A stretch of 64,000 bases of DNA. Source: Chloroflexota bacterium. GTDB taxonomy: Bacteria; Chloroflexota; Anaerolineae; Anaerolineales; Villigracilaceae. The notes under the pieces are model-generated. The model saw only the letters and a list, made by a program, of their open reading frames with translations. It was not told where the DNA came from and searched no databases. Made by a program: the position numbers and the translations under genes. Position 1 is the stretch's first letter. Every line of letters begins with the position of its first letter. This document shows positions 5,827-14,771 of the stretch, in pieces. The stretch is from positions 1 through 64,000 of the forward strand of contig JAJYLQ010000014.1 in assembly GCA_021787595.1 (NCBI GenBank). The letters are read 5' to 3'.

Positions 5827-8799
5827 ATGGCACAACAACCTTCAGCCGATCCAGAAACTGATGATTTGGTAAAGTATTTCACTGACGTAGAATATTTACG
5901 TGATTTATTTGCCAAACTTGTTGTCACCGAAAAACTTCCAAAACGAATTCTCGCAATTCACGGTGTAGGCGGTGTAGGAAAATCATCTTTATTACGAATG
6001 TTTCGCTTACATGCCAAAAGCGTTCATGTTCCTGTTGCCCTTACTTCAGCAGAGGAATCAAAATCAGCAGTGGATGTACTTTCAAACTGGTCAAATGAGT
6101 TGAAAGCTGAAGGCATTACACTCAACAATTTCCAGAAAACGCTAGTTCATTACAAGGCAATTCAAGCAAAAGTAGAAGATCAAGTTAAGAAGGCGCAAGA
6201 GGCACGAAAGAAAGCGGCAGAAAAAGTTGGTACAGCTGTTGCCAAAGCGATTATCGGCGCGGCAATCAGTTTGATTCCTGGTGGACCAATTGTTAACGCA
6301 TTAGGTGGAATTGGAGTCGATGCATTAGTAGATTGGTTAAGTAGCTTCCTAACAAAACCAGATATTGATTTACTCCTTGATCCTACTAAAACGCTTACCA
6401 AAGATTTTCTTGAAGACATTGCTACAGTTGTGAAAAGAAAGCGTTTAGTATTGATGCTCGACACCTTTGAGCAAATGAGTGCACTAAACGATTGGGTATG
6501 CGATGTCGCCAAACAATTAGATTCAAATATTTTATTGGTGATCGCGGGACGTGAAATGGTAAATTGGGATCGCAGGTGGGAGGGTTGGTTGGCTCACACC
6601 CAAGTGGAAGAGTTAAAAATCATGACCGAAGATAATATGCGCGAATTGGCGCGTCGCTATTACGCAACGATGGTCGGAGGCGAACCTGATCCAAAGCAAG
6701 TTGAAGCAATAATTGCATTTGCGCGCGGCTTACCAATGGTTTTAGCAACCGCGGTAAGGTTATGGGTAAAGTATGGTCAGGAATTTAACATTGAAGAACA
6801 CAAAGCAGAAGTTTATGGAGATGTTGTAAAGCGACTTCGCGAGGGAGTATCACATGAATTACTTCCTATATTGGAAGCAGCCGCCATTGTTCGCTGGTTC
6901 GATAGATCAATTTTACGAGCAGTAACAAAATTAAAAGATGTAAGCGCCGCATACGAAGAACTTCGGCAATTTCCTTTTATTAAGTCTAGTAAAGACGGAC
7001 TCCGATTCCATGATAGCGTACGAGATGTCATGGAAGAGAGTCTTAGCATTGATGATCCTCAGCGCCACAAAGATTTGCATGAGCGGGCTGCAAAGTATTT
7101 TGAAATACAGTTGAAGAAAGCGACAAGCAACGAATCAGAGAAGTGGGAGTTAGAACGTTTATATCACCGTGTCAGCGCGAATGAAAAAACAGGCATAAAA
7201 TTGTTTCAAGAAACTGCCGAAGAACTCACGCGGTTTAGATTGGTTAGCAAATTAAAAACATTAATAAATGATGCGAGTACTTATAGCGTAAAGACCACGG
7301 AAGGAAATTTATGGTTGAAATACTACAATGCGCGTCTCATATATTTACAGGATTATAGGCAAGAGTATAGACTAGAGGCAGAAAGTTTATATCAAGAAAT
7401 AATTAATAGCAAAAATACGGATTCAAAACTTCGTGCATACGCTCTGCACGATTGGGGAATGATACAACGCGAGCGAAGAATCATGATTCCTGCAGTGGTA
7501 GACAAAGCAATTTGGTGCTTTGAAGAAAGTTTGAAAATAAGCCCTTTAGACAACAAACTTGCTTTGAGTCTCTTAGAGCTCAGCCCCATATACAGGGATA
7601 AAGGGCAATGGGAGAGAGCTTTAGAATATCTGAACAGAGCCTTAAATTATTACAAAGAATATAACGCTATTTATGATCTTGCTATCATTTATCTGCGCTT
7701 TGGATGGCATTACACGTATCGAGGAGATTGGCCTAGTGCATATATAGCGCGTGAACATTGCCTAGCGAAAATCCGTGAAGCAAATGATCCTCCCTTCCTA
7801 AAAATGACAACTTCTTCTTGGATGACTTGGTTTTATACGGGGCGTTGGGAAGAAACAGAGGAGGGTTTAAAGGAGGCCTATGAGATTAGCAAGGATCTTG
7901 GGATACTTTCAGGGTTTGAAACACGGGATACTGCTCGCGTAGCTGGTTATTGCAATAAGTTCGATATTGCCGAACGCCACTTTGCTATAGATTTAGAAAA
8001 AAGTCGAGCCCTTTCCAAATACACCCCTAGAGAGGAATCCGTTGCACTTGGATTCTATGGCGCTGTTCTTGCACGAAAAGGTGAACTTTTAAAGGCTTTA
8101 GATTTACTCAAAAAAAGTCTATCTATCAAAAAAGAAATCCAAGACACTTCATATATGCTTGAAACTATAAACTGGCTTGGCATTGTTCATGAAATGTTAA
8201 ACAAATGGAGCGACGCAGAAAAGTATTATCGCGAGAATCTCGTTGATTATAAATGGACAGGTCGTCTTTATTATTATTGTGGAGCGATTACAGGACTTAT
8301 CCGTGTTAAGCACATACAAGGGAATTATGAATCAATTTCACCTTTAGTTTCAGAAGCAGAACAACTTGCACAGCAATATGAATACAACGATCACCTTGCC
8401 TCGCTCCAGTTAACGCAAGGTCACCTCGCATGGGAACAACAGGCTTCTGAAATTCTAAAATACTATCAACATGCACTCATCTATGCTCTGCGATATAACC
8501 GCTTTCTATTAGATGAAGTATTAGGCGGTCGCTCGCAAGGAACACCTTTACGCCCTATAATTTCATTCTGCCTTGAACATGGAGAAGAAGGGCGTAAAAT
8601 GCTTTCGACACTACGCGATTGGTGGAATATAGGCACAAATGACGTTGGAGCACCACGCTCTGATTCTATTTCACCAATTCCAGAAAATATCCCATTGCTA
8701 GAAGCAGAAAAACTTGCAAGAGAACGCGAACCCGGCGATGGCTCACCGCAAAAAACTGTAATTGAGCAAATAGATGCCGCGCTAAACACTGGCAACTAA
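5827..8799 (+). CDS. STAND (NB-ARC-like) ATPase with TPR-like C-terminus
   Basis: A 990-residue STAND NTPase. Visible elements are Walker A GVGGVGKS (46-53), Walker B LVLMLD (207-212), an IAGRE sensor, a GLPM motif (about 301) and an FHDSVR winged-helix motif (about 394). Residues about 480-890 are helical repeats resembling TPR (RGDWPSAYIAREHCL, KWSDAEKYYRENL). Between Walker A and B is an unusual insert: a charged coiled coil (110-135) followed by a Gly/Ala-rich hydrophobic stretch (137-170) that could enter a membrane. STAND ATPases with repeat sensors serve as phage or stress sensors. The gene is visibly more AT-rich than its neighbours, so recent transfer is likely. It ends 13 bases before helicase 2. 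An antiviral role is inference. Confidence 0.8.
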   Translation: MAQQPSADPETDDLVKYFTDVEYLRDLFAKLVVTEKLPKRILAIHGVGGVGKSSLLRMFRLHAKSVHVPVALTSAEESKSAVDVLSNWSNELKAEGITLNNFQKTLVHYKAIQAKVEDQVKKAQEARKKAAEKVGTAVAKAIIGAAISLIPGGPIVNALGGIGVDALVDWLSSFLTKPDIDLLLDPTKTLTKDFLEDIATVVKRKRLVLMLDTFEQMSALNDWVCDVAKQLDSNILLVIAGREMVNWDRRWEGWLAHTQVEELKIMTEDNMRELARRYYATMVGGEPDPKQVEAIIAFARGLPMVLATAVRLWVKYGQEFNIEEHKAEVYGDVVKRLREGVSHELLPILEAAAIVRWFDRSILRAVTKLKDVSAAYEELRQFPFIKSSKDGLRFHDSVRDVMEESLSIDDPQRHKDLHERAAKYFEIQLKKATSNESEKWELERLYHRVSANEKTGIKLFQETAEELTRFRLVSKLKTLINDASTYSVKTTEGNLWLKYYNARLIYLQDYRQEYRLEAESLYQEIINSKNTDSKLRAYALHDWGMIQRERRIMIPAVVDKAIWCFEESLKISPLDNKLALSLLELSPIYRDKGQWERALEYLNRALNYYKEYNAIYDLAIIYLRFGWHYTYRGDWPSAYIAREHCLAKIREANDPPFLKMTTSSWMTWFYTGRWEETEEGLKEAYEISKDLGILSGFETRDTARVAGYCNKFDIAERHFAIDLEKSRALSKYTPREESVALGFYGAVLARKGELLKALDLLKKSLSIKKEIQDTSYMLETINWLGIVHEMLNKWSDAEKYYRENLVDYKWTGRLYYYCGAITGLIRVKHIQGNYESISPLVSEAEQLAQQYEYNDHLASLQLTQGHLAWEQQASEILKYYQHALIYALRYNRFLLDEVLGGRSQGTPLRPIISFCLEHGEEGRKMLSTLRDWWNIGTNDVGAPRSDSISPIPENIPLLEAEKLAREREPGDGSPQKTVIEQIDAALNTGN

Positions 8800-8812
8800 T
8801 TACTGGTCACTG

Positions 8813-11179
8813 ATGACTGTCTTCACTCCTCGCCCCTCGCAACGTGAAATCCTCGCCTATCGCGGCGGCACGCTTGGCATTTCTGCTGTGCCTGGTTCGG
8901 GCAAAACACACACACTCTCGGCGCTCGCCGCGCAAATCATATCCAGTGGCGCGCTCGAACGCGATCAGGAAGTGCTCATCGTCACGCTGGTCAACTCGGC
9001 GGTGGACAATTTCGCCTCACGAATTGGCGAGTTCATTCAAGCGCGCGGGCTCATCCCTCAACTCGGCTATCGCGTCCGCACCTTGCATGGATTGGCGCAC
9101 GACATCGTCCGCGAGAATCCGCCGCTGGTGGGTCTCGACAAAAAATTTTCCATCGTGGACGAGACCGCTTCATCGTCCATGATTGCCGACGCGGCGCGCG
9201 CCTGGGTTCAAACGCATCCCGACTTTCTCGATCAATACATTTCCGAATCGATTGATGATTATCAGATTCGACGCGTGCGCGATAAGGACTGGCCCGACTT
9301 AATCGAATCGATCGCGTCGAGTTTTATTCGATCCGCCAAAGACAGGCGACTCACGCCGGATAAACTCCGCCTCGCCCTCGACCCTTCGACCGGCTCAGGG
9401 CAGCGCCGTCAGCCTGCTCCTCTTTCTTTAGCTGAGATGGGTCTGACAATTTATTCCGATTACCAACGCGCCCTCGCCTATCGCGGTGCAGTGGACTTCG
9501 ACGATTTGATTCGACTCGCGTATGAGATGTTGAACACCTCCGATGAACTCCTCGAACGTCTGCGTTATCGCTGGCCCTTCATCCTCGAAGACGAAGCGCA
9601 GGACTCATCTCAATTGCAGGAAGATATTTTGAGACTCCTTTCAGGCTATCCCCTTGAGCGGAGTGGCGCCTCGCGCCACGAAGTCGAAGGGGCGCTTCGA
9701 CTACGGTCTCGATACGCCGAAGAACACGGCTACTCGACCTCCGCTCAGCGCGATGAGTCTCAAGGCAATTGGGTTCGCGTCGGCGATCCAAACCAAGCCA
9801 TCTTTGAAACCTTCACCACCGCCGATCCAAGATTGCTCAAGCATTTTAGAGAAAACGCGGATCAATCTCTTGACTTACCGAATTCAGGACGAAGCCAACA
9901 ATCCATTATCAACCTCGCCAATTATCTAATTGATTGGACGATGACTGAGCATCTCGTTCCCGAAGCGCGCGACGCGTTATCGCCTCCGTACATCCAACCC
10001 ACGCCGAAGGGCGATCCACAACCCAACCCGCCCGATGATCCAAACGCGATAAACCTATTGAGCAACAAATACAATCCTGATCAAGAGATCGAAGCGGTCG
10101 TCAAATCCATTGAGAATTGGTTGCCCGATCACAAAGATTCGACCGTTGCAGTGTTGACGTCCACCAACGATCACGCTGCCAGAGTTGCAGAAGCGCTAAA
10201 GCAACGCAAAATCGAATACCGCGAACTATTGCGAAGCACATCGCCGACGCGTGCTGCGGCTGGTGCATTGAGTTATGTGCTGGCTTATCTCGCCGCGCCG
10301 GATAGCGCATCGAAGCTGGCGCAAGCCTATCGAGTCTGGCGACGCGATTGGCGCGATGATGAAGAGCATGAACCATTGGTTGAAGATATTGCAAGGTTGA
10401 TTCGCAAGTTCAAGAATGTGGAAGAATATCTTGCGCCCCTCACCCCCTCCCCTCTCCCAATGGGAGAGGGGTTAGGGGTGAGGGAGAATGAAATTATCAC
10501 TGAACTGAACTCTTTCCGCGAAGTCATCCTCCGCTGGCACGACGCGACTGTCTTACCAATTGATCAATTGATACTCACATTGTCTCAAGATATATTTACA
10601 TCGCCCACTGATCTGGCTTTGTCACATAAACTTGCGCTAGTACTACGTCAGGTCGCGGACGAGAATCCGCAGTGGCGATTGCCTGAATTGACACCGAGCT
10701 TGCACGAGATCGCACGCAACGAACGGCGCTTCATCGGCTTTTCATCAGATGACGCGGGCTTCAATCCCGATGATTACAAAGGTATCGTTGTGATTTCGAC
10801 GGTGCACAAAGCTAAAGGCTTGGAATGGGATCGCGTATATTTGATGTCCGTGAACAACTACGATTATCCGTCGAACCAGCCGAACGATCATTTTATTTCG
10901 GAGAGATGGTTCGTGCGCGACAGTTTGAATCTCGAAGCTGAAGGGTTGGCGCAACTGACCTCCGCAACTTCGATCAGCGAGTATGATTATTACGAAGAAG
11001 GTTCAGCCACGCGGCGTTCGCGCTTGGACTATGTCCGCGAGCGCTTGCGACTGTTTTACGTCGGCATTACGCGTGCGCGCAAAGAATTAATTATTACTTG
11101 GAACACAGGCCGCAAAGGTGACGCGACTCCATCGCTTCCGTTTGCGGCGTTGATGGGATGGAAAGAGAACCATCCATGA
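8813..11179 (+). CDS. UvrD/AddA-like SF1 DNA helicase
   Basis: A 788-residue helicase with a full motif set: Walker A AVPGSGKTHT (25-34), DEAQD Walker B (about 258), GDPNQAIF motif III (about 323), motif V STVHKAKGLEWDRV (about 661) and motif VI FYVGITRAR (about 748). It should translocate 3'-5' on single-stranded DNA. There is no nuclease domain at the C-terminus, so any end-processing would need a separate nuclease such as the one at 16871. Three dispersed repeats lie in frame, one of them between motifs II and III. The stop codon falls inside another repeat (11177). Pairing with the degenerate helicase at 726 is inferred from the shared island and repeat history. Confidence 0.85.
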   Translation: MTVFTPRPSQREILAYRGGTLGISAVPGSGKTHTLSALAAQIISSGALERDQEVLIVTLVNSAVDNFASRIGEFIQARGLIPQLGYRVRTLHGLAHDIVRENPPLVGLDKKFSIVDETASSSMIADAARAWVQTHPDFLDQYISESIDDYQIRRVRDKDWPDLIESIASSFIRSAKDRRLTPDKLRLALDPSTGSGQRRQPAPLSLAEMGLTIYSDYQRALAYRGAVDFDDLIRLAYEMLNTSDELLERLRYRWPFILEDEAQDSSQLQEDILRLLSGYPLERSGASRHEVEGALRLRSRYAEEHGYSTSAQRDESQGNWVRVGDPNQAIFETFTTADPRLLKHFRENADQSLDLPNSGRSQQSIINLANYLIDWTMTEHLVPEARDALSPPYIQPTPKGDPQPNPPDDPNAINLLSNKYNPDQEIEAVVKSIENWLPDHKDSTVAVLTSTNDHAARVAEALKQRKIEYRELLRSTSPTRAAAGALSYVLAYLAAPDSASKLAQAYRVWRRDWRDDEEHEPLVEDIARLIRKFKNVEEYLAPLTPSPLPMGEGLGVRENEIITELNSFREVILRWHDATVLPIDQLILTLSQDIFTSPTDLALSHKLALVLRQVADENPQWRLPELTPSLHEIARNERRFIGFSSDDAGFNPDDYKGIVVISTVHKAKGLEWDRVYLMSVNNYDYPSNQPNDHFISERWFVRDSLNLEAEGLAQLTSATSISEYDYYEEGSATRRSRLDYVRERLRLFYVGITRARKELIITWNTGRKGDATPSLPFAALMGWKENHP
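9380..9403. repeat. In-frame repeat fragment in helicase 2
   Basis: GACCCTTCGACCGGCTCAGG is translated as DPSTGSGQ (about residue 190). It is the sequence type of the dispersed CTTCGAC...CTCAG elements seen at 52725 and 55880. Confidence 0.6.
9651..9756. repeat. In-frame ~105-bp repeat between helicase motifs II and III
   Basis: It contains GAGTGGCGCCTCGCGCCACG, also present at 33103-33122, then GGTCTCGATACG and CTACTCGACC, also found in order at 33155-33186. It is translated as about 35 extra residues (280-315). Confidence 0.75.
10436..10484. repeat. REP-like hairpin inside helicase 2
   Basis: CCCCTCTCCCA and TGGGAGAGGGG are followed by TTAGGGGTGAGGG. It is translated in frame as APLTPSPLPMGEGLGVREN (about residues 541-559). 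Confidence 0.85.
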
Positions 11180-11412
11180 TTCTGCGAGGAGGGCGCTTTC
11201 CCCGACGAAGCAGTCTCATCGCACCTGCAATTGATTGTTTGAAGCCAACATGAGATTACTTCGGGCACGCTTCGCGGCGCCCTCGCAATGACATGGATAC
11301 AACATGATTCTGCGAGGAGGGCGTTCTCTCCCGACGAAGCAGTCTCATCGCACTTGCAATTGATCATTTGAAGCCAACATGAGATTGCTTCGCGGCGCCC
11401 TCGCAACGACAT
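11177..11412. repeat. Two tandem ~115-bp palindromic repeat units
   Basis: Direct copies lie at 11177-11293 and 11305-11412. Each begins TGATTCTGCGAGGAGGGCG and ends GCGGCGCCCTCGCAA(T/C)GACA, with an inner pair (AGCAGTCTCAT / ATGAGATTGCTT), so each unit can fold into a long hairpin. The TGA of helicase 2 is the first triplet of the first unit. The right ends match the element at 33093-33204. Confidence 0.8.
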
Positions 11413-11425
11413 AATATAAATAGAC

Positions 11426-11717
11426 ATGTCCGAAAAACAGTACTGCGTTTACATAATGACTAATGAGCATAATCATGTTCTATACACAGGCGTGACCAAT
11501 AACCTGAAGCGCCGCGTGTATGAGCACAAATCCGGGCTGGGGGGAATCTTCACCAAAAGATATAACGTCACCAAATTGGTTTACTATGAATATGGTTCAA
11601 GTATTAATTCAGCGCTTCTCCGCGAAAAGCAAATCAAAGGGCGGCTCACGGCAAAAGAAGATTGATTTGACAAACAGCTTGAACCCAACTTGGAAAGATT
11701 TATACGACGAAATCTAA
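11426..11717 (+). pseudogene. GIY-YIG nuclease-domain protein, frameshifted
   Basis: The first 70-odd residues carry the small stand-alone GIY-YIG fold (YCVYIMTNEHNHVLYTGVTNNLKRRVYEHKSG...FTKRYNVTKLVYYE). The frame then ends early at 11665. The expected ending GSRQKKIDLTNSLNPTWKDLYDEI continues in the next frame to 11717. One extra base near 11640 (AAAGGGCGGCTC) explains the shift. It may be a true inactivation or a sequencing error in a GC run. It stands directly after two palindromic repeat units. Confidence 0.8.
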
Positions 11718-11744
11718 AATCAATGACATCGTATCAAGAACGTT

Positions 11745-12161
11745 TTACTTCACGGGCGTCAACACAAAAACCGGAATCTTTCGTGTGGTCTTCTTCCGGT
11801 AATCATCGAAGCCTGGCATCATCTCGACCATCTTGTTGTATAACCGTGTCCGCTCCGGTTCTTCGGCAATTGACGCGTGAACATGAAAAGTTTCCGTTCC
11901 AACTTCAACCATGAGATCGGGATGGGCGACGATGTTGTAATACCAATCGGGGTTTGTCGGCGCGCCGCCTTTCGATGCGATCACCACGTATCGTTCACCG
12001 TCTCTCACATAAGCAACCGGATTGACTAGCTCCCGTCCGCTTTTCGCTCCTTTTGTGTGTAAGAGAAGCAGCGTTCTGCCTTCAAACGGCCCACCGACTT
12101 TGCCGCCGTTTGCCCGGAATTCGTCAATGATGCTTTTGTTTCGATCATTCACTGCGCTCAT
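11745..12161 (-). CDS. Deazaflavin (F420)-dependent nitroreductase-family protein
   Basis: A 138-residue split-barrel protein of the Ddn/FDOR type. It starts with an RNKSIIDEFRANGGKVGGPFEG helix-turn, the family's usual opening, followed by LLLLHTKGAKSGRELVNPVAY and YVVIASKGGAPTNPDWYYNIVAHP, the segment that lies against the F420 cofactor. It ends RKIPVFVLTP. Members reduce varied substrates with F420H2. A putative F420:NADP reductase lies 1.5 kb away on the same strand. AAGGAGAT precedes the ATG. The specific substrate is unknown. Confidence 0.85.
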   Translation of the reverse strand: MSAVNDRNKSIIDEFRANGGKVGGPFEGRTLLLLHTKGAKSGRELVNPVAYVRDGERYVVIASKGGAPTNPDWYYNIVAHPDLMVEVGTETFHVHASIAEEPERTRLYNKMVEMMPGFDDYRKKTTRKIPVFVLTPVK

Positions 12162-12224
12162 TACATCTCCTTATGAAATCGAAATTCACGATGCTGTCAA
12201 AATATCTTTTCTTACCAACTCATA

Positions 12225-12230
12225 TATAAT
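12225..12230 (+). promoter_or_regulatory. -10 box for leaderless fructokinase mRNA
   Basis: TATAAT ends 6 bases before the ATG at 12237. No ribosome-binding sequence is present and no clear -35 box is seen. Confidence 0.55.
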
Positions 12231-12236
12231 AGTCTC

Positions 12237-13121
12237 ATGAACATCTATGGCGGCATCGAAGCCGGCGGGACAAAGATCGTTTGTGTGATCGGCAGCGGAC
12301 CGGAAGATATTGTCGAACAAACGCGCATCGAAACGTCCGCGCCGGATGAAACATTTCAAAAGATCATTCGATTCTTTCAGCCTTGCACAACTTCAGGAAA
12401 AATCAAATCCATCGGCATCGGATGTTTCGGCCCGCTCGATTTGAATCCCGATTCGCCAACATACGGATTTATCGCCTCCACGCCAAAGCTGCGCTGGCGC
12501 GGCACGGATGTGCGCGGACGGATTCAGCGCGCGCTGAATGTCAACGTTGCGATTGACACCGACGTCAACGCCGCGGCGCTTGGAGAATTTCGCTGGGGCG
12601 CAAGCCAGGGCTTGGATCCGTCACTTTACCTGACCATCGGCACGGGAATCGGCGGCGGATATATCAAAGACGGCAAGCCATTGCTCGGATTGTTTCATCC
12701 AGAAATGGGGCACATCCGCATCCCGCACGATTTGGAGCGCGATCCGTTTCCAGGCCAGTGTCCATTCCACGGAGACTGCTTCGAGGGACTCGCCTGCGGC
12801 CCCGCCATCGAAAAAAGATTCGGCGCGCGCGGCGAAAAACTTTCAGACGACGATCCGTTCTGGGAACTCGAAGCGGAGTACATTGCTTTGGCATTGAACA
12901 GTTTCATCGTCACGCTCGCGCCGAAGCGAATCATCCTCGGCGGCGGGATCATGAACCGGACCTTTCTATTTCCGGTCATCCGGCGAAAAGTTTTGGAAAC
13001 GATGAATGGTTATGTTGAAAGCGAAACTTTGCTGAAACATATTGATGAATACGTTGTCCCGCCTGCGCTCGGAAATCAATCGGGCAGTCTGGGCGCGATC
13101 GCGCTGGCGCAGATGAGATAA
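12237..13121 (+). CDS. ROK-family fructokinase
   Basis: A 294-residue sugar kinase. It has the N-terminal phosphate-binding GGIEAGGTKIVC motif, IDTDVNAAALGEFRWG, the ATP-site TIGTGIGGGYIKDGKP, and the ROK zinc site H-x(n)-CPFHGDCFEGLACGPAI (about 160-190). The EMGHI catalytic region and the FPGQCPFHGDC spacing are typical of fructokinases (ScrK/GmuE) rather than glucokinases. It converts fructose to fructose 6-phosphate. It stands alone between divergent and convergent genes. Confidence 0.85.
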   Translation: MNIYGGIEAGGTKIVCVIGSGPEDIVEQTRIETSAPDETFQKIIRFFQPCTTSGKIKSIGIGCFGPLDLNPDSPTYGFIASTPKLRWRGTDVRGRIQRALNVNVAIDTDVNAAALGEFRWGASQGLDPSLYLTIGTGIGGGYIKDGKPLLGLFHPEMGHIRIPHDLERDPFPGQCPFHGDCFEGLACGPAIEKRFGARGEKLSDDDPFWELEAEYIALALNSFIVTLAPKRIILGGGIMNRTFLFPVIRRKVLETMNGYVESETLLKHIDEYVVPPALGNQSGSLGAIALAQMR

Positions 13122-13126
13122 AACAC

Positions 13127-13159
13127 AAAAATCGGGACCCGCTCGAAGTCCCGATTTTT
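13127..13159. terminator. Bidirectional intrinsic terminator
   Basis: AAAAATCGGGAC (13127-13138) and GTCCCGATTTTT (13148-13159) form a 12-bp stem with a U-run on either strand, between convergent genes. Confidence 0.9.
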
Positions 13160-13186
13160 GATTCGCTCATCACCATCTGATTTTCG

Positions 13187-13609
13187 TTATGGCACGGCCA
13201 CGTCGAAATCGAATTGCTGCGAGGCAACGTATCCGCCCTGGAAGCGTGCGCCCGCCACAACAGAAACCGGTGCGACGCCGCCCGGGAATTTACTGGCGGT
13301 GGAACTCTTGGCTTTGAATGTAATTTGCAAAGTGGCTGTTGTGCCTGAACCCGCGTGATCACCGCCTTGAACAGCAACCACGCCTTTACCCGGATATTGA
13401 AAATTGGGCAGCATCTGGGCAAAGTTGAACGGTTGATCGCTCGTGACCTGCACGACAACCGTCGCGGTATCACCGACATTCATTGTGGCTGGCAGTCCGC
13501 TGACCAGCGTGAAAGTCACATTTGGCGTGGGTGACGCGGCAGTCAATGCGCCCGTCAACAAAACCAGCAATGCCGACCAACCGATTAGGGAAATGATTTT
13601 CTTTGTCAC
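13187..13609 (-). CDS. Secreted cohesin-like beta-sandwich protein
   Basis: 140 residues with a signal peptide (TKKIISLIGWSALLVLLTGALTAA). The mature part has the pattern of a cohesin/Ig-like beta sandwich: NVGDTATVVVQV, FNFAQMLPNFQYPGKGVVAV, TLQITFKAKSS and an alternating hydrophobic C-terminal strand. The cohesin-type assignment rests on this pattern only. The GTG start follows GGAGG at 6 bases; an upstream in-frame ATG would add 11 non-signal residues. It has no lipobox or anchor, so it is exported to the cell surface or medium. Confidence 0.6.
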   Translation of the reverse strand: MTKKIISLIGWSALLVLLTGALTAASPTPNVTFTLVSGLPATMNVGDTATVVVQVTSDQPFNFAQMLPNFQYPGKGVVAVQGGDHAGSGTTATLQITFKAKSSTASKFPGGVAPVSVVAGARFQGGYVASQQFDFDVAVP

Positions 13610-13674
13610 AATACGCCTCCGTATGGATAAAGTATACAACAAAAAACAGCGGTGGCATGGACTTTACATTTTTA

Positions 13675-14322
13675 CTAACTGACGATCTTGAAATTGAACT
13701 TTGAAGAGTCGATCACGCCCCACAATCTCAGCCAGAGCGGGACGAGCATTTCGACGCCGCGCGAAGTGGTGATATCGCCCAGGTCAATGACGGAATGCCA
13801 GCCGAACCATTTCTTCAGGATGTTGATGACTTGCGCCTTGGCTTCGATGTCATTGCCGCTGACGAAGGCATCATGATCGCCGGGAATGATGGTCGGGTTG
13901 ACCATCACATTGACGTTCATGGTATTCAGCGTTTTGACCACGCGCGTCTCGGGGAACGCGCGCTGGATCTGCTCGCCAAGCGAATCCGTGTTGCAGACGG
14001 AAAGCGCCGGAGTCGGCCCGGTGGAATAATCCAATGGATTCGACAAGTCAATCAGAATCTTGCCCTTCATATTTTCGGCGCCCGCCTGCTGCAACGCGTC
14101 GAGGCTGGCCGTGCCCAACGTGCAATTGAAGATGATCTCGCCGAAAGCCGCGGCCTCGGCAAACGTACCGAACAAGGCATTACCGCCCTCTTCCTTGGCC
14201 CACACGACTGCCCGCGGGTTGGCTTCCGTTCGTGATCCCAGCATCACGCTGTGGCCCAACTGAACCAGCTTGGAACCAATCGTCTGCGCGACAACTCCCG
14301 TACCCAAAATACCGATGTTCAC
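13675..14322 (-). CDS. F420-dependent NADP reductase-like protein
   Basis: A 215-residue Rossmann protein starting NIGILGTGVVAQTIG (residues 2-15), then MLGSRTEANPRAV, the position that binds the NADP phosphate in NADPH:F420 oxidoreductases. It also has ILIDLSNPLDYSTG and VKTLNTMNVNVMVNP, both typical of that family. The GTG start follows AAGGAGG by 6 bases. The reaction would pass hydride between NADPH and F420 and feed the nitroreductase-like protein at 11745. Members of the wider family may use other partners, so the cofactor is inferred. Confidence 0.7.
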   Translation of the reverse strand: MNIGILGTGVVAQTIGSKLVQLGHSVMLGSRTEANPRAVVWAKEEGGNALFGTFAEAAAFGEIIFNCTLGTASLDALQQAGAENMKGKILIDLSNPLDYSTGPTPALSVCNTDSLGEQIQRAFPETRVVKTLNTMNVNVMVNPTIIPGDHDAFVSGNDIEAKAQVINILKKWFGWHSVIDLGDITTSRGVEMLVPLWLRLWGVIDSSKFNFKIVS

Positions 14323-14403
14323 TGCCTGCCTCCTTGTTAGTCTTGTCTGGTTATCCGATTTTAACCCATCTGCATGAATTTGCAATTAACTGAATTATGG
14401 CTC

Positions 14404-14508
14404 TCTGGGACTTGCCGTGGTGCGCTGCCAGCCGTAGGTCAAATTGCCAATTTGACCTACTACATCATGCCGCCAAATATGCTGGTCCATCACGGCAATT
14501 CCCAATGA
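14404..14508. repeat. Nested palindromic repeat in the gap before marR
   Basis: Outer arms GGGACTTGCCGTGGTG and CATCACGGCAATTCCC enclose a perfect inner hairpin GTAGGTCAAATTG/CAATTTGACCTAC (about 14440-14464). It fills much of the 450-base gap between 14322 and 14772. I see no gene in this gap. Confidence 0.65.
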
Positions 14509-14708
14509 ACCTGAATTATGGTTCGCCGAGAGTTGTCATGATTCTGTACGCGGGTGACATGGATGTCGCGGATCGGCGCGGGAAAAAATTTGGAGAATCC
14601 GTGAACGTCCGCGCTTTCCGCGCAGTCCGCGTCCAGAGAATCTGGATCACGGCGCTCCCCAGAGAGCCCAGGTTCTCTTGGAAATTCGTAAGACCTGCTG
14701 TGCCAGGC

Positions 14709-14736
14709 TTGACAACCCCGATTCGCAAAATATAAT
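14709..14736 (+). promoter_or_regulatory. Perfect-consensus promoter of the marR-MFS operon
   Basis: TTGACA (14709-14714), a 16-base spacer, then TATAAT (14731-14736). This is the strongest promoter in the window. A MarR operator would be expected here, but no clear dyad overlaps it. Confidence 0.8.
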
Positions 14737-14771
14737 TGCCTTTTGCAACTATTCTCAAAGGAAACCAAATC

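Noticed and set aside
14397-14735. 112-residue ORF before marR
   Set aside because: It spans the palindromic repeat and the -35/-10 promoter and has no domain or start signal.
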